Position numbers and translations under genes: made by a program. Below, one piece after another: positions 41,298-52,700 of a DNA stretch of 64,000 bases. Every line of letters starts with the position of its first letter. Within the stretch, counting starts at the first letter, position 1. Where the stretch lies: NCBI GenBank assembly GCA_036873135.1, contig JAPTYO010000026.1, positions 1,220,001 to 1,284,000 of the forward strand, read 5' to 3'. The notes below the pieces were generated by a model that saw nothing but the letters and a program-made list of their open reading frames with translations, had not been told where the DNA came from and ran no database searches. This DNA comes from Clarkia xantiana subsp. parviflora. Taxonomy: Eukaryota > Streptophyta > Magnoliopsida > Myrtales > Onagraceae.

Positions 41298-41545
41298 GAG
41301 AAACCTTAAGTGGTAAAGTCCCCGATTTTGGACGAGAAACCTTAAGTGGTGAAGTCCCGATTTTGGACGAGAAACCTTAAGTGGTAAAGTCCCCGATTTT
41401 GGACGAGAAACCTTAAGTGGTGAAGTCCCGATTTTGGACGAGAAACCTTAAGTGGTAAAGTCCCCGATTTTGGACGAGAAACCTTAAGTAGTGAAGTCCC
41501 GATTTGGACGAGAAACCTTGAATGGTGAAGTCCCGATCTTAGACG
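41298..41545. repeat. Tandem repeat, alternating 36/35-bp unit, element D
   Basis: Seven units begin GAGAAACCTTAAGTGGT (starts about 41298, 41334, 41369, 41405, 41440, 41476, 41510). Alternate units differ as TAAAGTCCCCG and TGAAGTCCCG, so the true period is a 71-bp dimer. Confidence 0.93.
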
Positions 41546-41800
41546 TATGGAGTCATTTTAATAATGCATCGGAACGTTCTGAGTAACAAAATTTAAGTCG
41601 CCTTGAGTAAAGTGCAAACGATCATCAATACCAAAACAGAAAAGAAATTCCTTAGATAAAGGCTCGAAGGCCAAAAGAGGTGCGATGCAAAGGAATTCAT
41701 TACAAAGGATAAAGGCTCGAAGACCAAAAAGAGGTGCGATACAAAGGAATTCGTTACAAAGGGGAAAGGCAATAAGGACTAAAGGGTACAGGTATTAAGC

Positions 41801-42239
41801 TCAATCCTTATTGGCGGTGTCAGCAGGAGTTGGGTCCACGGAGATGGTGGCAGAAGGCTCCACAGGATCAGCCGTTAGAGGAATGACTATTAGAATCATG
41901 GGATCGAGGTGTTTCCGATGAAGAAGTAGCTCCTCTTCACTCTGAACTTGTGGTATGCATTTCCGGCCTTGAGCATCGGCCTCTTTGGCGGAAATGATAT
42001 ATCCCTCCCGGAGAGCTGCATCATAAGCAGTGCTGAAAATCTCGTTCAGAACATAGTCGAAGTTGAAAGGCTTCCTTCCCTCGAAACCAAATCCACCATC
42101 TGAAATTAGCCATTGAAAGGAATCTTAAGCCCATTCGAAAAAAATACAATTAAGCTAAGCAAAGAGACAAGCGAACGATGAAGAAGAAAGCCTTACCAGA
42201 CATGGTAAAGTCTTGAATCACTTGAGGAATAAAAGACAT
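41801..42239 (-). CDS. Small two-exon gene on the opposite strand of element D (113 aa)
   Basis: Exon 1 is 42239-42197 (MSFIPQVIQDFTMS), intron 42196-42100 (GTAAGG...TTTCAG, 97 bp), exon 2 42099-41801, ending in TGA. The joined frame is 342 nt without a stop. The second exon has no ATG near its start, so a simple ORF scan misses it. The product has GGFGFEGRKPFNFDYVLNEI, then FSTAYDAALREGYIISAKEA, and a Pro/Asp-rich tail. I recognise no domain. A TATA box lies about 85 nt upstream. It is probably a reduced version of the Tat antisense ORF. Splicing is inferred. Confidence 0.65.
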
Positions 42240-42321
42240 GGGGAGAAGAAAACTTCAGGTCCAAAAACGGAGGTACTTCCGAAAATGGAGACAGTGAAGG
42301 AGAATATTGCCCAGGCCTTGG

Positions 42322-42330
42322 CTTTTTATA
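42322..42330 (-). promoter_or_regulatory. TATA box of the opposite-strand gene in element D
   Basis: On the minus strand TATAAAAAG is followed by about 85 nt of leader before the ATG at 42239. Confidence 0.55.
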
Positions 42331-42790
42331 AGCAAAATGGCAGATTGGACGGACTTAATCTGAACCGTTGAAGATGAAACAATTCAATCTCGATCGTCGA
42401 AGATTAAGGGACAACACAGAAAAGACAAGGCTGACGTGATGAGTGCCTTTTTCAGAAAACGACAGTCACGCTGATGTGAGCGTCATTTCTCTATCCTCAG
42501 GCATTTAATGCTGCAGTAGCCGAGGAGACTCCTCGGATTTGGCAACTGCACATGGGGCCCAGAGTAATCATGAGAAAGAGACTCTGACATATGACAATCA
42601 CACGCGAAGATCAGAACCTCCGACGGTGGCATCGGAGGATACAAAGACAAAAGCCTCTAACTGAGGTATCCGAAATTGCGAAGGTAAAAGGTCCCGACGG
42701 TGGTATTGGAAGATAAAAAGGCAAAGACCTCCGACGAATAAGGTTGGTAGGCATGAGATCAGAAGACACGATGGACTAAAAGTCCCCCAT
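42331..42790. other. Element D region between antisense promoter and 3' LTR
   Basis: It contains CGACGGTGG and CTCCGACG repeats (about 42610-42740) but no ORF of its own. It probably holds upstream control sequence of the minus-strand gene. Confidence 0.35.
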
Positions 42791-42804
42791 GTCTTGGGGG
42801 CAAA
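42791..42804 (+). other. Polypurine tract of element D
   Basis: GTCTTGGGGGCAAA directly abuts the 3' LTR. Confidence 0.75.
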
Positions 42805-43546
42805 TGATGGGTTCCGATAGTAATCGTTAGCCCCGTTAAACATCCAATGGACGGCAAATAAGTCCAATGGGCCTCGTAAAGGCCCAGAAGGTCCAGAGGC
42901 CCAGTATGAAGAGCCCCGACGTAGGCGGACCCGACATAGGAGCTGTACGCTCCCGATAAGAAGCCTCTGAACAGGCCCCGATATGCCTTGGTAAAGGCCC
43001 CGATGATAAAGCCCCGCAGAGGCTGGACCTGTCCCGCAGAGACTGAGGGTCCTGGGTGGTGATCTAGAATGGAACAACTCTGGAGTCTCCGACAAGAGTC
43101 GGGACTTGGGATCAGAGGATAAGACCGAGAAACCCGCCTACCAGATAGAGTAGTGGGAGACGGTTGAAGATAACGGATAAGTTCCCCCGAGATACGCAGG
43201 GCGTGCCCGAGATACACGGAGTATGGGTAAGATACGCGGAGCGTGGGGCGAAATATACGGAATCCCCCGAGATATACGGAATCGTGGCCATAACGGCCAA
43301 GCCTGGCCTCAGGTAACTCTGGGTGACTTCGTCTCCTATATAAAGGAGGAAGTTACCCCAGAAAACCCTAGTTGAATTACGAGCTTAGACTTTGGCTTAC
43401 CACCCCATTGATTACTATACTCATTTAAGCATCGGAGAGGGATTCTGGGTCACCACCCAGGTCATCCCCTTGTGCAGGACCACGCGGAGCTTAGGAGTCC
43501 GAGCATTCCGTCAAAGACGTAACAGAGCTTCGCCCGTGATCCAACA
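42805..43546 (+). repeat. 3' LTR of element D
   Basis: It is 742 bp, the same length as 35149-35890, with about three substitutions. ATCTA follows at 43547-43551. Confidence 0.95.
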
Positions 43547-43551
43547 ATCTA

Positions 43552-43606
43552 TAAATTGGAAATAAGGATAGGTTCATAATATAATATTGTAAAAGATATT
43601 AACTAT

Positions 43607-43641
<35 letters not shown>

Positions 43642-45044
43642 GATAAGGGATAATATATATTGATAGATTTAATTACTATAAAAGATTAAGAGAATATATT
43701 GTCTACATATTTTAATCCCTAAAGATATATTTGACAATAAATAAATAAATATATATATATATATGCCGAATATTTTATGTATATATATCTAATGTTGATT
43801 GATTTACATCTTATAGATAGAATCTTGACAATATTTATATATATATTTAAATATGCCGAATTATATATATATATATATTAGCAATATTGGAAATTATTAT
43901 AAATAATTAATATTTCTTGATGGCTATATTAAGTTGTTAGTGGACTTTAAAACCCTACTTAGCCCACAAGACATATTTCGGCCGAACCCTAGGGTTTATG
44001 GGCCGGTCCAATTGCTAAACCGGAACGGATAAAACCAATCCGGGTTTTCTTAATCGGGTCGACCTAGTCGGGTCGGGTCGGAGCGTAACCTAACCGGTTT
44101 TGAGTGATAAACCGAACCACAATCTTATTTATTGAACAGTTTCGGACCAAACCGGTTTTTTAAAATCGGACCGACTTGAACCGGATTTTAAATTGGACCG
44201 GACCAGAATTTTTAAATTTCTCGGAAATATGTTCAATAAAATATTATGTCAAATTTTAAATCCAAAATGTATTCGAACTTTAAACTTAGCCTAAACAGTG
44301 CTCTTAGGGTTTGCGTTTTAACACGTTTTTTAATCAAAACCCTAATGCCTGGTTTCGATTATGGGGATGGATCACGGACTTGCATATTTTTGGGACTGGA
44401 TTAAATTAGTGGGCTGATTTGCAATTGTTTACTTTCTGCATCATATATTTTGATATAATTAGAACTGTCATCTTGACTTAGTCAAGCTAGCTAGATATTA
44501 TATTGCGAGCAATGAGCTCTGGGATTTAAATATATGGTTTACGCAATAGGATAGACATGCTATGCTGATTGAAAGTGCCTAGCATCCATGTCTAGAAATT
44601 CGCATGATTGATTGTAAGCATGAAACCCCTAATATTTTCAAAGCGTTTTATAAAACTGAAAATTCCAGTCGCCAATTATGCATGATGTGTGCGGATATTA
44701 CATGTTTTGACGCGTATTCTAGGATGTTCACAATAGAACGCATGTGATAATTTACTTTACGTAGAATTATGTATGCTAGGAACGTTAGACGCATGACGCG
44801 TAAGCATGTTGTGTTCGATATTTATGGCATAGTATGATGATTTGCTAGATGTAGTATGATTATAAATATGCATGCGTAAATTATCGGATAATTTTACAAA
44901 ATCATAAGGGCCTTGGGAAAGCCAAGATCGGGTATGCTCATTTGAAACTTCCCGTTCCGGTAATTTGCAATAGAATAACTGTTTTCTAATGACTGATCTA
45001 TTAGATTGAAAACGAAAATAGTGTGAATTCTTTCACGACACCCC
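43552..45044 (+). other. Copia F leader, second part
   Basis: AT-rich with (TA)n runs at about 43608-43638, 43750-43764 and 43861-43881, then a stretch rich in CGGACC/GGTTTT words. It matches 63080-63900 of copia H. No ORF. The last five bases (ACCCC, 45040-45044) are the target duplication of element E. Confidence 0.7.
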
Positions 45045-45201
45045 TGTTAGGTTCCGAGTCTAGGGTCAACGGGCGGTCGACTCAAGTCTCGTTCCTCACT
45101 GGAGATGTTGCGGATTCGGTGCTTTCGGGTTGTGCTGTCCTAGCTTGTGTCCTTCCGTCCTTAGATTCTCTTCTCCTCTCGCCCTGCAAGAGGGGCAATA
45201 C

Positions 45202-45232
45202 CAGGCACAGAGGGGGGGGGGGGTGGTGCCTG
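45202..45232 (-). promoter_or_regulatory. C-rich-loop hairpin in the LTR of element E
   Basis: On the minus strand CAGGCAC pairs with GTGCCTG around a C11-12 tract. It is preceded by CATCGGAGAGGG and followed by GCCCCTCTTGCAGG. The other LTR (53854-53879) has the same stem with a shorter C tract. Confidence 0.7.
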
Positions 45233-45540
45233 ATGAACCCTCTCCGATGCCTAAGTCAGTACGGTTTTAGAGAGATAAAGCTAGAGAGATGTCAGAGCAA
45301 AATTATGCAACTTGCCAAGATGTTCAAATGAATAGTGGAGGCGTTGTATTTATAGGCAACGGTGTCATTAAGGTGGCTTAATGACATCGTTAACCTTTAA
45401 ACACAATTAATTAACCTTTAAACACATAATTAAGACCTTAGGATACGGAGAAGGTTGGCGGAAATAAACCGAGTATGGGAGTCCGAGGATGGTGCCGGGG
45501 CCCTTGGGGGGAAGGAAAATCCGACCTCCAAGGGTAGGGG

Positions 45541-45710
45541 TTGGGTGAGGCCACCCAACCCCTCCTAGGGGAGGTAGGGTTGGCCAACCCTATCTCCCCT
45601 AGGGGAGATCGTGTTGGTCCACCCGATCTCCCCTAGGGGAGATCGGGTTGGCTGACCCGATCTCCCCTAGGGGAGGTCGGGTGTGGCCACCCAACCTCAC
45701 CTAGGTGAGT
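45541..45710. repeat. Alternating palindrome array in U3 of element E
   Basis: The palindromes CTCCCCTAGGGGAG and GGGTTGGCCAACCC (or CGGGTTGGCTGACCCG) alternate about four times. The partner LTR carries a diverged copy at 54189-54358. The array is upstream of the TATA box in the element's own sense. Confidence 0.85.
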
Positions 45711-45880
45711 CTAACTCGGCCGGACGAGCGCTTCGGCCTCGTCCGGACCGTTGGTGTTTTCGCGAAGTGTTCGGGTTGAAGTTTCGATTTACAATCATTA
45801 ACGGGGTGATAAAAATAAAACGATTCGGAAGTCAACGGGTTCAAATTGGGCGTATATCCATCACATGCCCCCGAGTCAAC

Positions 45881-46400
45881 CAATGGCCTAACCCTTGATT
45901 GACTCTATTTTAGGATGGTATGACACGCACAATTTGAAACCGGGGTTTTACCTTTCGTCTGAATGCTTACTTACCCATGGATGTGTGCCTCTGACTCTGC
46001 CCCCTGCCTTATGAGATAGAGGATTTGTAAACGTCAGAATAGCACGGACATGTGCCTAAGCACGCGTCCGTTAGAGGTGGGAATAATAAATCTATCCTTG
46101 CTACGGGCGTATATTCGAAAAATACACGCTCGCATAGGGATGCAATACGAATACAACTAAGCGATGCATGCTTCAATTTCATGCCGGGATTTACCTAAAT
46201 GGAGAAAAACTTAATTTTGGTTTAAAATTTTTTCTAAGTATGGGATGCTCAAGAATAAACCTATGGGATGTTAACTATGGTGAGTGTGAGTTTAACCGTG
46301 GTTAATGGGAATAGTTTTTGAATCTGTCCCTTAAAATTTTCCTTTCTAAAAATCAACGGTGTCGATTTGGCGGCTTTGGAAAAACCCTAATCCTTTGTAC
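45881..46400. other. Element E spacer upstream of the opposite-strand gene
   Basis: No protein is supported. The plus-strand TATA box of the opposite-strand gene ends this stretch. Confidence 0.4.
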
Positions 46401-46409
46401 TATAAAAAG
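46401..46409 (+). promoter_or_regulatory. TATA box of the opposite-strand gene in element E
   Basis: TATAAAAAG, preceded by CTTTGTAC. It is the same nine bases as the TATA box of the antisense gene of D. A pyrimidine-rich leader follows, with a splice donor-like GAG|GTACGT at about 46509 and an acceptor at 46941, so the leader probably contains an intron. Confidence 0.55.
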
Positions 46410-46664
46410 GGTTAATGATTACCTCATTCTCGTTGTCCTTTTCTCTTCCTTTCTTTTTGACGGTGGGATTTCTGGTCGGACTTACTTTCCGGGGCGCGCG
46501 TCGCATTGAGGTACGTGTCTTTTCTTTTGTGTAAGCATTGCTTTTGGGGGACTTAATCCCGCTTCTCCCTCGATTGTTTCTTTACTTGTCTCGTTTTTGA
46601 TTTGTGGGTCTTCATGGTGATACAGTCCTGTTTGATTCATCCTCTTTCCATCTTCTTGCCCCCA

Positions 46665-46830
46665 TGTTTCTACTTACTGGTGCGTGGGGTCTTCTACCCT
46701 GGGATTATGACTATCTCCCCTTGCCCCTTGCCTCTGCCTGTTGGCCCGTGGGGTCTCTCTATGCTGGGGGCTATAACTATCTCCCCTTGCCCCCCTGCCC
46801 CTGCTTATTGGCCAGTGGGGTCTCTTTATA
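46665..46830. repeat. Three degenerate direct repeats, about 65-bp unit, element E
   Basis: Units share TGGGGTCT, CTATCTCCCCTTGCCCC and CTGCTTATTGG-like words. They lie in the proposed 5' intron of the opposite-strand gene. Confidence 0.6.
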
Positions 46831-46957
46831 CCCTCTTTCTATTCTTACCCTTTGATTCTGTATTTGTCGTTTTAGGAGAGTGAGTTTCCTTCCCTACTAT
46901 CCCTTTTCTGTTTTTCTTGGGCTGAGCTTGCGTTTTGACAGATTTCCCCGTTGATTG

Positions 46958-48025
46958 ATGAGGAGTAAGAGGCCGGTACGGGTGGGAGTAGTTAACTCCG
47001 GGACCGGACCTTCGATTGCAAAAAGATCGGTTTTTTATGGTGCGGGGAGATGTCCTCTAATTGGAGGTAAGGGCGGTGGTGATGTTAGGGTACCATCTTC
47101 TTTCTATATTGATGCCCCCCAATCGAGGGTCCGGGAGCCATCTTTTCCTTCTTCTTTGTTTGGTAAGTCCTTGAATGTCTGAGTTTCCTTAGTGTATATT
47201 GGTGTTTACTCCATACCTTGTTGTAGGTAGACTTCGTCTTCCGCGTTTGAGTCGGAAGGAGTTGTCTCGTCCTCCTGTTGATGGAATTGTTGGGTCTGAA
47301 TGGGCGCCTTATTATGGGCGTGGGGCTCGTTTTGACAACCAATCTTCTTTGCAAACTCCTGAGGTTGGAGTTCGTGTTTTGCAGTCTGCTGTTCCTCCTG
47401 TTGATCGTGTGTCCCCTTCTAAAGGGTCGGAGGCTACTTATGAATTGGCTCGTGATGTGTTGGCTCGCTATGCTTCTGTAACTTTTCTTAGTCGTGCTAT
47501 CCTTTAGGACATTTCTCTTTCGTGCGTTATCTGTCTCATCCTTTGTTTTTGTCGCAGGGTATTGCTGACCTTGTTAATTTGTCCACCCTTGTTATTGATC
47601 TTGCTGAGGGGAAAAAGGTGCACGAGGACACTTGTGTCTCCCTTAACTCCAAGCTTGTTAGTTGTTTGGAGCATAGTCGTATCACAGATTTGCAGTGCCA
47701 AGATTTGGAGAGTCGTATTGCCTTTCTTAGAGAAGAGATTGAAACCTTGAGACAAAAGTCTTATCGCGATGAAGTACTTCGGGCTGCTGAGTTGGTGTCC
47801 CTTGAGGAGATGTTTCGTGTGGAGTCGAAAGGGTGTGCTATCGCTGAGTATAAGGCTTCTTCCTCTTATCAGGCTGCTATCGATGTTCGCTGCTCTGAGG
47901 CTAAGCGTATTTCTTTAAAGGAGATTCTCGAGCGTATGTACATGATTGCTCCTGACTTTCCTTTTTCTCAGCTTGGTGATTTGTCTGACTTCGCTGTTAG
48001 GCATATTGCGAAGATGAGGAAATAG
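46958..48025 (+). CDS. Opposite-strand spliced gene of element E (about 307 aa)
   Basis: Exons 46958-47162, 47227-47477, 47558-48025; introns 64 and 80 bp with GTAAGT...TAG and GTAACT...CAG. The frame is open for 924 nt. Exon 2 (LPRLSRKEL, TPEVGVRVLQSAVPP) and exon 3 (coiled coil, NLSTLVIDLAEGKKV to REEIETLRQ) align with exons 4 and 5 of the gene in element B (LPRIKRDDL, TPGVGVRVLQS, VLELVSERK). The Transposase_28-like first exon of B has no counterpart here. The start ATG follows an acceptor at 46941. Function unknown; splicing inferred. Confidence 0.7.
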
Positions 48026-48460
48026 TACACCTATCTCTTGTGGTGGTCTCGCGAGTTTGTGACTTGAGGTTCTTCTTGTGGTGTCTTCTTACTACTGCTT
48101 TTGTTTGTGGGTTGCGGTTGTCTTTAGAGTTTGAAACTCCACCTTTCCTAGTTTTGCCATCTTTGTTTGATACACTTGTCCTTACTCATGGTATACATGG
48201 CAGGGTGATTATCTCTCTTCTCATGATAACTTCCTATGCCTTAGTGTGTAGTTCTTTGGTTATGGACCCTTCCCTTGGTGTGTTTCCTTTACTTATCCTT
48301 CTTTTGTGTTTTCCTTCATGCCATACCTGCTATTTCATCAAGAAAAAACGTTATGTGTTCTTCATATCACTTTACTTTGAAATTACTTTCTCATGGGATC
48401 CTTCTTAGTATGGTGCGATGATCTCTTCTGGTACCCTTGGAATGGTATGTATGGTACTGT
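48026..48460. other. Element E 3' flank of the opposite-strand gene
   Basis: T-rich, with no convincing ORF; probably the 3' UTR and terminator region of the preceding gene. Confidence 0.4.
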
Positions 48461-49425
48461 CAGACCAAAGATACGCTCTTGGTGGGCGTCGAGTCTGTTC
48501 ACGAGACTGGCTCTCGGAGGGCACTTAACGTTTCACAGGATAGGCTCTCGGAGGGCACAAGTTAGACCAAAGATACGCTCCTGGTGGGCGTCGAAATCTG
48601 TTCACGAGACTGGCTCTCGGAGGGCACTTAACGTTTCACAGGATAGGCTCCCGAAGGGCACAAGTTAGACCAAAGATACGCTCCTGGTGGGCGTCAATAT
48701 CTGTTCACGAGACTGGCTCTCGGAGGGCACTTAACGTTTCACAGGATAGGCTCCCGGAGGGCACAAGTTAGACCAAAGATACGCTCCTGGTGGGCGTCGA
48801 AACTGGTAGTTTGAAATCTACCTCAAGATACGCTCTTGGGGGCATCGAATCTGGTAGTGTTTTTTCTACCTCAAGATACGCTCTTGGGGGCGTCGAATCT
48901 GGTAGGTTGCAAGTCTACCTCAAGATACGCTCCTGGGGGCGTCGAAATTCGTAGTTTTTGGAAACCACTCTCAAGATACGCTCTTGGTGCGTCGAAGGTC
49001 GTAGTATAGAAACTACTCTCAAGATACGCTCTTGGGGGCGTCGAAGGTCGTAGTATGAACACTACTCTCAAGATACGCTCTTGGGGTTGTCGAAGTTCGT
49101 AGTATGAACACTACTCTCAAGATACGCTCTTGGAGGCGTCGAAGGTCGTAGTATAAAAACTACTCTCAAGATACGCTCTTGGGGGCGTCGAAGGTCGTAG
49201 TATGAACACTACTCTCAAGATACGCTCTTGGGGGCGTCGAAGGTCGTAGTATGAACACTACTCTCAAGATACGCTCTTGGAGGCGTCGAAGGTCGTAGTA
49301 TAAAAACTACTCTCAAGATACGCTCTTGGGGGCGTCGAATCTGTTCGCGGGATAGGCTCCCGGAGGGCACAGGGTTCGTAGTTTTTAGAACTACTCTCAA
49401 GATACGCTCTTGGGGGCGTTGAAGG
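48461..49425. repeat. Minisatellite blocks of element E
   Basis: The first block (48461-48800) has three to four units of about 104 bp with AGACCAAAGATACGCTC, GTTCACGAGACTGGCTCTCG and CAGGATAGGCTC. The second (48800-49425) has about twelve units of 48-58 bp with CTCAAGATACGCTCTTGGGG and GGCGTCGAAGGTCGTAGTA. Both share the ATACGCTC..GGGCGTCGAA core, so one arose from the other. ORFs here are by-products of the periodicity. Confidence 0.93.
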
Positions 49426-49719
49426 TGTTGTTGACTTGACGTCATATCTGTGTAAGGATAACTCAACGATTATATCATCGCATTCATTCGAAAATACTTT
49501 TGAAAGAACTCCTACTCCCTTAAGAGCATTCATGTTTTTTGTACACATGGGGTGCCTTGGGGAGGTCAAGACACCCTTTGGAGGAAATTAAGGATAGTGT
49601 AGAGTTGGAGTAACTTCTTGAGTTCTCCTTCTCAAAGGTTGTTTTTGGAAAACTTAGACAATTATATATAATGACTTGAAATGACTTCAAGGATATGGTC
49701 TTTTGCTTGTGCTTTCTTC
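49426..49719. other. Element E spacer between minisatellite and pol
   Basis: No gene seen. It contains TTGGAAAACTTAGACAATTA, reminiscent of the motif in the arrays of A and B. Confidence 0.4.
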
Positions 49720-52700
49720 TTAGACGTAGTACTTCTTTAGGTGTTCCCCACTGAAGGTGTTTGTGGAGATATACCCATCCCCATCCTCGAGGCGGTAAGC
49801 ATTTGTGTATGGAACCGACGCTATCTTATATGGCCCTTCCCACTTTGGAGATAATTTTCTGATTTGGTCTAAATGTGAGAATTCGTTCTTCCTGAGCACT
49901 AGTTCTCCTATGTGGAATTGCCTTTCCTTGACTTGGCGGTTGTAATATCTTGCGGATACTAAGCGCATTCGAGCCTGTGCTTCTTCTGAATTCCACCTTT
50001 TATCCTCCACCAGGTCTAAGTCTAAGAGCCTTGCTTTGTTGTTCTCGTGTTCTTCGAAGTACGTGGTTCTTAGGGATGATACCGCCATTTCTGCTGGCGC
50101 CACCGCTTCGGTCCCGTACACTAGGCCAAATGGTGTTTCTCCTGTGGCTATCTTTGGTGTTGTCCGCACTGCCCATAGAACATTTTCCAGCTCATCTAAC
50201 CAACTTCCCTTGGTAGCATGGAGTCGTTTCTTTAGGCCATCTAGCACTATTTTGTTTGCCGACTCTACTTGCCCGTTTGTCTGAGGGTGCTTTACTGATG
50301 CAAAACGGTGCTCTATATTCAGCCTTTCGCAATACCACTGTAGTTTCTTGCTCTTGAATTGTGGGTCATTGTCACTTATTATTGCTTTTGGCACCCCGTA
50401 CCTCGAGAAAATGTGAGATTGGATGAAATTGACGACTTGGTCGTCTGTTGTCTTTCCCATTGCCTTTGCTTCTATCCACTTGGAGAAGTAGTCTATTGCT
50501 ACTATTATGCAAGTCTTCTGGCCTTTTGTTTTTGCTAGGGGGCCTATCAGATCAATCCCCCACTTCGCGAATGGCCAGGCTCTCGAAATGGAGCTTAGCT
50601 TTGCCGCTGGGGGTGTTATATTTCTGGAGTACCTTTGGCAGTGTTCGCATTTTTGTACCAAGTCTGCTACTTCTTTAATCATTGATGGCCAATAGTATCC
50701 TAGGTTGTAGACCTTTTGGATTATTGATCGTGCTCCTTCATGGCAACCTGCATCTCCTTCATGGAGTTCTGCAAGTACTCTCTCTGTTTCTGGGTATGTT
50801 ATGCATTTGAGGAAGGGTGTGGAGTACCCTTTCTTGTAGAGTTCATTATCCATCACTGCGTAATTCCTAGCCATCCTTTCAATCTTGACTGCCTCTACCT
50901 TATCCTTTGGGAGTTTTCCTTCCATGATGTATTGACGCATTGGGGTCATCCAGGCCTCTGCTTCATCTATTACTAGAACTTCCATTTGTTCTATCACTGA
51001 TTGTATCCTTTGCTCTACAAAATGAACTTCTTTGCCTGCCTCTACCCCTAGGGCTAGTTTACTTAAGGCGTCTGCCTCTTGGTTTTGTTCTCTTGGGACT
51101 GACTCAATGTCGAAGTTTTGAAAGCTCTTTATTAGGTCCCTGGCTTGCTGCAAGTACTTCTGCATGTTTTCGGACTCTGCAGTGTAGATTCCTTTCACTT
51201 GATTGACAACTAGTTGAGAATCACACTTAACTCTTAGATGCTTTGCCCCTACTCCTTTGGCTATTCTCAGGCCTGTTATCAGTGCTTCGTATTCAGCCTC
51301 GTTGTTCGTTGCCTTAAAGGTAAGTGCCATGGCATAGCGCAGAGGTGTATCGCTATTTGGTGGGTATAGTAGGAGGCCTGCACCTGAACCTCCCCCGTTG
51401 GACGACCCATCGGTATGCATCTTCCATAACTCTTCTGGTTGTTTCTCTTGACTACTACTCGCCTCCCTTATGTTTTTGATTTCTCCCAAGTCTTCATCTG
51501 GATTGATTTCGGTGAATTCGGCAATAAAATCTGCTAGAGCCTGCCCCTTTATGGCTGTTCTTGGGGCAAAATGAATACGAAACTCACTTAGCTCAATTGC
51601 CCATTTGGTCAGTCTTCCCGATGTGTCTGGTCTTTGGAGGAGGTGTTTCAATTGTTGGTCTGTGAGGACTGTTACTTCATGGCCATGAAAATACGGTCTC
51701 AACTTTCTTGCTGATATAATTAGTGCATAGAGGTACTTTTCTATTGGCAAGTAGTTGATCTCATACTTTGCCAATGTTTTGCTTACGAAGTATACCGGCA
51801 ATTGTGCAACGTTTTCTTCTTTAATTAGCACCGAGCTTACTGCCACGTTGCTCACGGAGATGTAGAGGTAGAGGGGCTCCCCTGGTGTAGGCTTTGCTAG
51901 GGGTGGTAGTGTCTTTAGATGTTGTTTGAGTTGCTGGAAGGCTTCCTCACATCTTGGTGTCCATTCGAATTTCTTGTTTGCCCTTAATACCTCAAAGAAG
52001 GGTAATGCCTTGTCTCCTATTTTGGATAGGAATCTGTTAAGAGCTGCCAACCTCCCGTTCAGTCGTTGAACCTCTTTGTGCTTCGTAGGTGACTGCATTT
52101 CTTCAATTGCCTGTAGTTTTTCGGGGTTTACCTCTATGCCTCGCTGGCTTACCATGAAGCCTAAAAATTTCCCTGATTGTATCCCAAATGCACATTTTTT
52201 CGGGTTTAGGCGGACTTGGTATTGCCTCATCCTCTCAAACGTTGAGCGAAGGTTTTCCACATGGTCTTTCTTCTCTTTGGATTTGACGATCATGTCGTCC
52301 ACATATGCTTCGATTGTCTTTCCTATCATTTCCCCGAAGATTTTGTTGACCATTCTTTGGTATGTCGCTCCAGCATTTATGAGTCCGAAAGGCATCACCG
52401 TGTAATGGTATATCTCGCTATCAGCGTAGAATGCTGTGTGAGGGGCGTCCTCAGGGGCCATTTTTATCTGGTTATATCCTGAGTATGCATCCATAAAGCT
52501 CATTAGTTGGTGACCTGATGTTGCATCCACTAACTGATCTATTCTTGGTAGCGGATATGAGTCCTTAGGGGATGCTTTGTTTAGGTCGCGATAATCGATG
52601 CACATTCTCCAACTTCCCCCCGCCTTCTTTACCAGTACTGGGTTTGCCACCCATGTTTGGAATCTAATCTCCTTGATGAAATTTGCCTTCAATAGCTTTT

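Larger units (their letters stand above)
35149..43546 (+). mobile_element. Element D: young Tat-type retrotransposon lacking the integrase core
   Basis: It is 8.4 kb, with two 742-bp LTRs that differ at about three positions by eye and an intact ATCTA duplication. It carries gag with one frameshift, an unbroken Gag-protease-RT-RNase H frame, only the C-terminal part of integrase, two tandem repeat blocks, a small spliced gene on the opposite strand and a polypurine tract. Without integrase it would need a partner to transpose, unless the deletion happened after insertion. Confidence 0.95.
45045..45863 (-). repeat. 3' LTR of element E
   Basis: TGTTAGGTTCCGAG to ATATCCATCA. Minus-strand TATA (GCCTATAAATACAAC near 45350). 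Palindromic U3 array at 45541-45710, hairpin at 45202-45232. The polypurine tract (reverse complement of CATGCCCCCGAGTC) adjoins at 45864-45880. Confidence 0.93.

Noticed and set aside
48393..49569. ORFs such as 48393-48668 and 49264-49569
   Set aside because: Generated by the periodic minisatellite of element E.
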